A DNA stretch of 43,465 nucleotides from positions 1-43,465 of the forward strand of contig CAJUSE010000014.1 in NCBI GenBank assembly GCA_910588975.1, read 5' to 3'. Positions 39,306 through 43,465 of the stretch are shown one piece after another. The position numbers and the translations under genes were made by a program. The first letter of the stretch is position 1. Each line of letters starts with the position of its first letter. Under the pieces are notes generated by a model. It saw nothing but the letters and a program-made list of their open reading frames with translations. It was not told where the DNA came from and did no database searches. The stretch comes from an uncultured Oscillospiraceae bacterium. GTDB lineage: Bacteria; Bacillota; Clostridia; Oscillospirales; Oscillospiraceae.

Positions 39306-39533
39306 ATGAACATTCCCGCTCCCAACTTTGTCCCCGTTCCCGGCGGGGAGGCGATGGAGCTTATCTCCATTGTTTCACTGGTGGTCGGCATCTGCCTTAC
39401 AGCTGCAGGGGGGCTTTTCCTCTTTCTGAACAGAAGAAAGGGAGAGAAAAAGAACACACTTCCATGGCTCCTGCTCTGTGTCGGTGTGCTGCTCATGATC
39501 AATCACGGCGTGCAGCTGATGTTTGGGAGGTAA
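39306..39533 (+). CDS. small two-helix membrane protein in the TetR operon
   Basis: The 75-residue product starts MNIPAPNFVPVPGGEAMELISIVSLVVG at ATG 39306 after AAAGGAGACAG. Two hydrophobic helices (about residues 18-40 and 50-70) are joined by a basic loop NRRKGEKKN. No family is recognised. It is placed directly after the regulator with TetR-type spacing, so co-regulation is expected; a role in membrane stress or export is only suggested by context. Confidence 0.75.
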   Translation: MNIPAPNFVPVPGGEAMELISIVSLVVGICLTAAGGLFLFLNRRKGEKKNTLPWLLLCVGVLLMINHGVQLMFGR

Positions 39534-39537
39534 GACC

Positions 39538-39801
39538 ATGATAAAAGAAGTCAATCACGCCTGTCAGGAGCTGAATAAAAAGCTGGGGGTCTCCGTATCC
39601 CTCCCTGCCCCCAAAAGGGAAGCGCTGGAAGCGGCCTCGGTGTGCCACTTCCTTGTGGGCGCCGGCCTGGTGGCGGCGGGTGTTGCGCTCCCGGCGAGGT
39701 GGTGCGCTGTGCTGGGCGGCATCAGCCTTATCAGCAGCGCTGTTCTCCGCCATGAATGCAGCGGCAGAAAAAATGATCATCCGACGAAAAAAGGGGAATG
39801 A
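39538..39801 (+). CDS. small membrane protein in the TetR operon
   Basis: The 87-residue product starts MIKEVNHACQELNKKLGVSVSLPAPKREALEAAS at ATG 39538, 4 bases after the previous gene, with GGGAGGT at the junction. A soluble N-terminal part is followed by one or two hydrophobic stretches (about residues 35-68, VCHFLVGAGLVAAGVALPARWCAVLGGISLISSAVL) and a basic tail. I do not recognise a family. It ends just before the terminator. Confidence 0.72.
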   Translation: MIKEVNHACQELNKKLGVSVSLPAPKREALEAASVCHFLVGAGLVAAGVALPARWCAVLGGISLISSAVLRHECSGRKNDHPTKKGE

Positions 39802-39811
39802 CCGTTTTTGG

Positions 39812-39858
39812 AAAAATTGCTCCCCCTGCGCCAAAAGGCAGGGGGAGCAATTTTTGTT
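39812..39858. terminator. bidirectional terminator between the TetR operon and aspA
   Basis: AAAAATTGCTCCCCCTGC (39812-39829) pairs with GCAGGGGGAGCAATTTTT (39838-39855), an 18-bp perfect stem with loop GCCAAAAG, flanked by A-run and T-run. It serves convergent genes. Confidence 0.95.
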
Positions 39859-39881
39859 TTATGGGTTCGGCGATGTCGGGC

Positions 39882-41303
39882 TCACAGCAGCTCCCGCCCG
39901 GCGATGCCGGGGGTGGTCATGCCCTTGGGCTCCAGAATTTTTTCCAGGGTGGCCCCGTCCAAAATGCCCTCCCGGAGGAGCAGCTCCTTCACCGACTCCC
40001 CGGTCTTGATGGCCCGCTTGGCCAGGTCGGCGGCGTTCTGGTAGCCGATGTGGGGGACCAGGGCGGTGATGATGCCCACGCTGCCATCCACCAGGGCCTG
40101 GCACCGCTCCCGGTTGGCCTTGATGCCCACGATGCAGTGCTCGATGAGGGTGCCCACGGCGTGGTCCAGGCTCTGGATGGACTCGATGAGACAGTGGAAG
40201 ATCACCGGCTCAAAGGCGTTCAGCTCCATCTGACCGGCCTCGGCGGCCATGGTGACGGTGACGTCGTGGCCCATAATGAGGAAGGCCACCTGATTGACCA
40301 CCTCGGGAATGACCGGATTGACCTTGCCGGGCATGATGGAGGAGCCGTTCTGCATGGGGGGCAGCTCGATCTCTCCCAGGCCGCACCGGGGGCCGGAGGA
40401 GAGCAGGCGCAGATCGTTGCACATCTTGGAGAGGTTGACGGCGCAGGCCTTTACCGCCCCGGACACCGCCGGGTAGCAGTCCAAATTCTGGGTGCCGTCA
40501 ATGAGGTCCTCGCTCTGGCGCAGTTCCAGGCCGGTGACCTTGCTGAGAGCAGGGACGATGCGGCGGACATAGTCCTCGTCGGCATTGAGCCCGGTGCCCA
40601 CGGCGGTACCGCCCATGTTGAGCACCCGCACCTCCTCCTGGGCCCGGGTGAGCCGGGCGATGTCCCGGGCGATGGCGTGGCTCCAGGCCCGGAACTCCTG
40701 GCCCAGCCGGATGGGTACGGCGTCCTGAAGCTGGGTGCGGCCCATCTTCAGCACGTCGTCAAACTCGTCGGCCTTCTGCTCCAGGGCCAGCTTCAGCTCC
40801 CCCAGCCGCTCCACCGCCCGGATGAGCACCTCCAGCACAGCCAGCTTGCCGGCGGAGGGGTAGACATCGTTGGTGGACTGGCCGTAGTTCACGTGGTCGT
40901 TGGGGGAGACCACCTTGTAATCTCCCTTCACGCCCCCCAGCAGTTCAATGGCCCGGTTGGCAATGACCTCGTTGGCGTTCATGTTGAAGCTGGTGCCGGC
41001 GCCCCCCTGGATGGGGTCCACGATGAAGGCATCCTGGAGCTTGCCGGCAATGATCTCGTCGCAGGCCGTCACAATGGCCTTGGCCACGTCGCCGGGGATA
41101 AGCCCCAGCTCCACATTGGTGAGGGCGGCGGCCTTCTTGATCTGGGCGATGGCTACGATCATCTCGGCGTGGCAGCGGTGGCCGGTGATGGGGAAGTTCT
41201 CGGCGGCCCGCAGGGTCTGGACACCGTAGTATACCTCCCGGGGCAGGGTCCTCTCTCCGATGGAATCCCGTTCAATGCGGGGTGCGGCAGATGCAGTGGC
41301 CAT
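39882..41303 (-). CDS. aspA: aspartate ammonia-lyase
   Basis: The 473-residue enzyme reversibly converts aspartate to fumarate and ammonia. The start ATG 41303 (MATASAAPRIERDSIGERTLPREVYYG) is chosen because GGAGG precedes it; a longer ATG would add ten residues. The superfamily signature GSSIMPGKVNP (the SS loop) and GGAGTSFNMNANEV are intact, and YGQSTNDVYPSAGKLA and RTQLQDAVP match AspA rather than FumC. It is a single gene with a good promoter. Confidence 0.94.
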   Translation of the reverse strand: MATASAAPRIERDSIGERTLPREVYYGVQTLRAAENFPITGHRCHAEMIVAIAQIKKAAALTNVELGLIPGDVAKAIVTACDEIIAGKLQDAFIVDPIQGGAGTSFNMNANEVIANRAIELLGGVKGDYKVVSPNDHVNYGQSTNDVYPSAGKLAVLEVLIRAVERLGELKLALEQKADEFDDVLKMGRTQLQDAVPIRLGQEFRAWSHAIARDIARLTRAQEEVRVLNMGGTAVGTGLNADEDYVRRIVPALSKVTGLELRQSEDLIDGTQNLDCYPAVSGAVKACAVNLSKMCNDLRLLSSGPRCGLGEIELPPMQNGSSIMPGKVNPVIPEVVNQVAFLIMGHDVTVTMAAEAGQMELNAFEPVIFHCLIESIQSLDHAVGTLIEHCIVGIKANRERCQALVDGSVGIITALVPHIGYQNAADLAKRAIKTGESVKELLLREGILDGATLEKILEPKGMTTPGIAGRELL

Positions 41304-41347
41304 AGTACATTCCTCCGTTTTGCAAGATTTCATTCGTGTATGATTTC

Positions 41348-41376
41348 ATTTTAGCATGAACTCCTGCAAAATACAA
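41348..41376 (-). promoter_or_regulatory. promoter of aspA
   Basis: On the minus strand TTGTAT (41376-41371) and TAAAAT (41353-41348) are 17 bp apart, about 45 bases before the ATG. Confidence 0.7.
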
Positions 41377-41497
41377 GAGACTTTTGGAAAATAAAACAAA
41401 AATATTCCGAAGAGATCGGAGGATATAAGTCAAAATAAATAAAAGAACATAACAAGGGGTCGCCGCCGGCCCGGAGGGAGAAAATCCCCCTCCGGCC

Positions 41498-41526
41498 TTG
41501 TTTTCCCTGTTCGCTTTTGGTATAAT
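41498..41526 (+). promoter_or_regulatory. distal promoter of the ABC-F gene
   Basis: TTGTTT (41498-41503) and perfect TATAAT (41521-41526) are 17 bp apart, with an extended -10 (TGG). A GC hairpin (CCGGAGGG/CCCTCCGG) lies just before it. It would give a 5' leader of about 160 bases. Confidence 0.7.
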
Positions 41527-41603
41527 ATTCGCAGTATGCCCCGCTTTGCGGGGCTGTGGCCGCCGCCGTTCCCGGGCCTGCGCCCGGCTGCGGCATGGAC
41601 GGC

Positions 41604-41650
41604 CTTGCAAAAATGCCCTTGCAAGCGGGCATTTTTGCCTGTGGTATAAT
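41604..41650 (+). promoter_or_regulatory. leader switch region and proximal promoter of the ABC-F gene
   Basis: AAAAATGCCC (41609-41618) pairs with GGGCATTTTT (41627-41636) as a terminator-like hairpin. The overlapping CTTGCAA (41604-41610) pairs with TTGCAAG (41619-41625), so the two folds compete. Ten bases on, TGGTATAAT (41642-41650) is a second extended -10 without a clear -35. Upstream, GCCCCGCTTTGCGGGGC (about 41538-41554) is a further hairpin. Confidence 0.5.
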
Positions 41651-41694
41651 ATGTTCAATTAGACCACTATCATTTGAAATAGAAGGAGTACGCC

Positions 41695-43296
41695 ATGATC
41701 ACCGTATCCGACCTGTCCCTCAACTATTCCGGCACCCCCCTGTTCTCCCATGTGGACCTGCAGTTCATCAAGGGCAACTGCTATGGCATCATCGGCGCCA
41801 ACGGGGCGGGCAAGTCCACCTTCCTGAAGATCCTCTCCGGGGAGCTGGAGCCCACCTCCGGCGAGGTGTCCATCCTGCCCAACGTGCGCATGTCCATCCT
41901 GAAGCAGGACCAGAACCAGTACGATGCCTACACCGTTATGGACACGGTGCTCATGGGCAACCAGCACCTCTACGACATCGGCAAGGAAATGAACGCCCTC
42001 TACGAGAAGGAGGACTTCACCGATGAGGACGGCATCCGGGCCGCCGACCTCCAGGCCGAGTATTCCGAGCTGGGGGGCTACGAGGCCGAGTCCGACGCTA
42101 GCCGTATCCTCCAGGGTCTGGGGGTGGGCACCCAGTTCCACGAGACCCAGATGGCCGATATGGACGGCCGGCTGAAGGTGAAGGTGCTGCTGGCCCAGGC
42201 CCTCTTTGGCAACCCCGACATCTTGATGATGGACGAGCCCACCAACAACCTGGACATTGCCGCCACCAACTGGCTGGAGGACTTCCTGCTGGACTTCGAG
42301 GGCACCGTCATCGTGGTCAGCCACGACCGGCACTTCCTCAATACCATCTGCACCCACATCGTGGACATCGACTATAACAAGATCAAGATGTACGTGGGCA
42401 ACTACGACTTCTGGTACGACGCCAGCCAGATGATGCAGCAGCTGATGAAGAACCAGAACAAGAAGAACGAGGAGAAGGCCCAGGAGCTGAAGGAGTTCAT
42501 CTCCCGCTTCTCGGCCAACAAGTCCAAGAGCAAGCAGGCCACCGCCCGGCGCAAGCTGCTGGAAAAGATCACCCTGGAGGAGATTCCCGCCTCCTCCCGC
42601 CGCTACCCCTGGGTGGCATTCTCCCCCGACCGGGAGGTGGGCAAGGACATCCTTTTTGTCACCGATGTGTCCAAGACGGTGGATGGGGTGAAGGTGCTGG
42701 ACAAGGTCTCCTTCACCGTTCACCACGGGGACAAGATCGCCTTCGTGGGGGACAACGAGAACGCCCACACCGCCCTCTTTAAGATCTTGACCGGCGAGTG
42801 GGAGCCTGATGAGGGCACGGTGAAGTGGGGCCAGACGGCCACCTTCTCCTACTTCCCCAAGGACAACACCCAGTACTTCGAGGGCCATGACGAAAACCTG
42901 GTGGAGTGGCTGCGCCAGTTCTCCTCCGACCCCCACGAGGCCTATCTCCGGGGCTTTTTGGGCCGGATGCTCTTCTCCGGCGACGACGTGTATAAGGCCG
43001 TCAAGGTCCTCTCGGGCGGCGAGAAGGTCCGGTGTATGCTCTCCCGCATGATGCTCTCCGGGGCCAACGTGCTGCTGCTGGACCAGCCCACCAACCACCT
43101 GGATCTGGAGTCCATCGCCGCCGTCAACAACGGCCTGGAGGCGGTGAAGTGCAACGTGCTCTTCTCCAGCCACGACCACCAGATGGTCCAGACGGTGGCC
43201 AGCCGCATCTTCGACTTCACCGCCGAGGGCAAACTCATTGACATGCCCATGACCTATGACGAGTATCTCGAGAAGCAGGCTGCCCAGGCGGGGTAA
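41695..43296 (+). CDS. ABC-F family ATPase (YbiT/YkpA-like) with degenerate second site
   Basis: The 533-residue protein has two nucleotide-binding domains joined by the ABC-F linker (residues about 235-300). NBD1 has Walker A GANGAGKS (34-41), Walker B MMDEPTNNLD with Glu181 and switch His210, but its signature reads DMDGRLKVK instead of LSGGxxxR. NBD2 has VGDNENAHTALF (351-362) where Walker A should be, a good LSGGEKVR (439-446), and LLDQPTNHLD with Gln464 replacing the catalytic Glu. So the composite site made by NBD1 Walker and NBD2 signature looks intact and the other looks dead. ABC-F proteins act on ribosomes; no membrane spans are present. AGAAGGAG precedes the ATG. Confidence 0.93.
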   Translation: MITVSDLSLNYSGTPLFSHVDLQFIKGNCYGIIGANGAGKSTFLKILSGELEPTSGEVSILPNVRMSILKQDQNQYDAYTVMDTVLMGNQHLYDIGKEMNALYEKEDFTDEDGIRAADLQAEYSELGGYEAESDASRILQGLGVGTQFHETQMADMDGRLKVKVLLAQALFGNPDILMMDEPTNNLDIAATNWLEDFLLDFEGTVIVVSHDRHFLNTICTHIVDIDYNKIKMYVGNYDFWYDASQMMQQLMKNQNKKNEEKAQELKEFISRFSANKSKSKQATARRKLLEKITLEEIPASSRRYPWVAFSPDREVGKDILFVTDVSKTVDGVKVLDKVSFTVHHGDKIAFVGDNENAHTALFKILTGEWEPDEGTVKWGQTATFSYFPKDNTQYFEGHDENLVEWLRQFSSDPHEAYLRGFLGRMLFSGDDVYKAVKVLSGGEKVRCMLSRMMLSGANVLLLDQPTNHLDLESIAAVNNGLEAVKCNVLFSSHDHQMVQTVASRIFDFTAEGKLIDMPMTYDEYLEKQAAQAG

Positions 43297-43324
43297 GTAG
43301 GGGCGGCCCCATGTGGCCGCCCGG

Positions 43325-43465
43325 GATTTTCCACCCTGGCAGGTGGGAGCGTTCCGAAGGGGCCTTCTTTTCCAGAAAAGAAGGCCCCCTCGGGCTCCCC
43401 CAGAAAAGCACCAGAGGGGGGATTTCGATTTCCCCCCTCTGGACTCCCCCTTGAAACGACCAAAG
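43325..43465. repeat. multi-hairpin dispersed element, copy 2 (runs off the window)
   Basis: This copy follows the ABC-F gene; between them is TAGGGGCGGCC...GGCCGCCC, probably part of a GTAGGGGCG-type repeat. It has TTTTCCACCCTGGCAGGTG, the hairpin GGGGCCTTCTTTTC/GAAAAGAAGGCCCC, the conserved linker CTCCCCCAGAAAAGC, and a hairpin CCAGAGGGGGGA/TCCCCCCTCTGG (43411-43422, 43431-43442) around the loop TTTCGATT. It then enters CGACCAAAG, the left arm of hairpin 3, at the window edge. Confidence 0.85.

Noticed and set aside
41537..41650. Possible leaderless Pro-rich uORF before the ABC-F gene
   Set aside because: The ATG is about where transcription would start, but there is no ribosome site and the frame runs through GC hairpins and the terminator stem; too weak to call.
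1..43465. CRISPR arrays, tRNA or rRNA genes, integrases and transposases
   Set aside because: No regularly spaced repeats, no tRNA cloverleaf, no rRNA stretch and no transposase or recombinase gene were recognised anywhere in the window.

Overview
The window looks like a chromosomal segment of a high-GC, Gram-positive-type anaerobe of the class Clostridia, probably a gut Oscillospiraceae relative (Flavonifractor / Pseudoflavonifractor / Intestinimonas-like). The assignment rests on several features: the Firmicutes-type S5-L30-L15-SecY-Adk-Map-IF1-L36-S13-S11-S4-RpoA-L17 order with a KOW gene after map; strong Shine-Dalgarno sites; the yloU/yloV pair; a type 3 ProRS; an SLH/YcdB-type surface protein; and DinR-type (Gram-positive LexA) boxes. 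The genus is an inference from style, not from a search.

Layout. 1-7.5 kb is the distal half of the ribosomal-protein/secY/rpoA operon, ending in a perfect terminator. 7.5-15.4 kb holds a small tail-anchored protein behind three tandem LexA-like boxes, a secreted SLH protein, TatD, a MocR-type regulator lacking the PLP lysine, and a radical SAM / DUF4130 DNA-metabolism pair behind a perfect palindromic operator that resembles the LexA boxes. 15.4-20.7 kb is mostly minus strand: proS with a coupled small gene and an apparent proline-rich leader peptide, a patatin-like lipase, a FakA/YloV-like kinase and an Asp23 protein. 20.7-25.7 kb holds a 61-aa membrane protein, a MATE exporter, a large lipoprotein built from one FMN-binding domain plus four FMN-binding-like repeats, and a YbjN-domain protein. 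25.7-37.5 kb is the aromatic amino acid supercluster (aroF-aroB-aroA-GNAT-aroC-orphan-GNAT-pheA-membrane protein-aroK-aroQ-lipoprotein-aroE-PK-C-like), preceded by a Phe/Tyr-rich leader peptide and an attenuator. 37.6-43.5 kb holds rlmA, an AT-richer TetR operon with two small membrane proteins, aspA, and an ABC-F ATPase with one degenerate composite ATP site.

How the genes work together. The shikimate cluster encodes every step from DAHP synthesis to chorismate plus the PheA branch to phenylpyruvate; no tyrA is present in the window. Two separate operons (proS and aro) appear to be controlled by ribosome-sensing leader peptides whose codons match the amino acid concerned. Two other transcription units appear to share SOS-type control. 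The intergenic spaces are rich in dispersed structured repeats: a GTAGGGGCG-ended family, a multi-hairpin element whose stems covary between two copies, and others. A 10-mer, TTATGTNAAC, occurs nine times inside coding regions.
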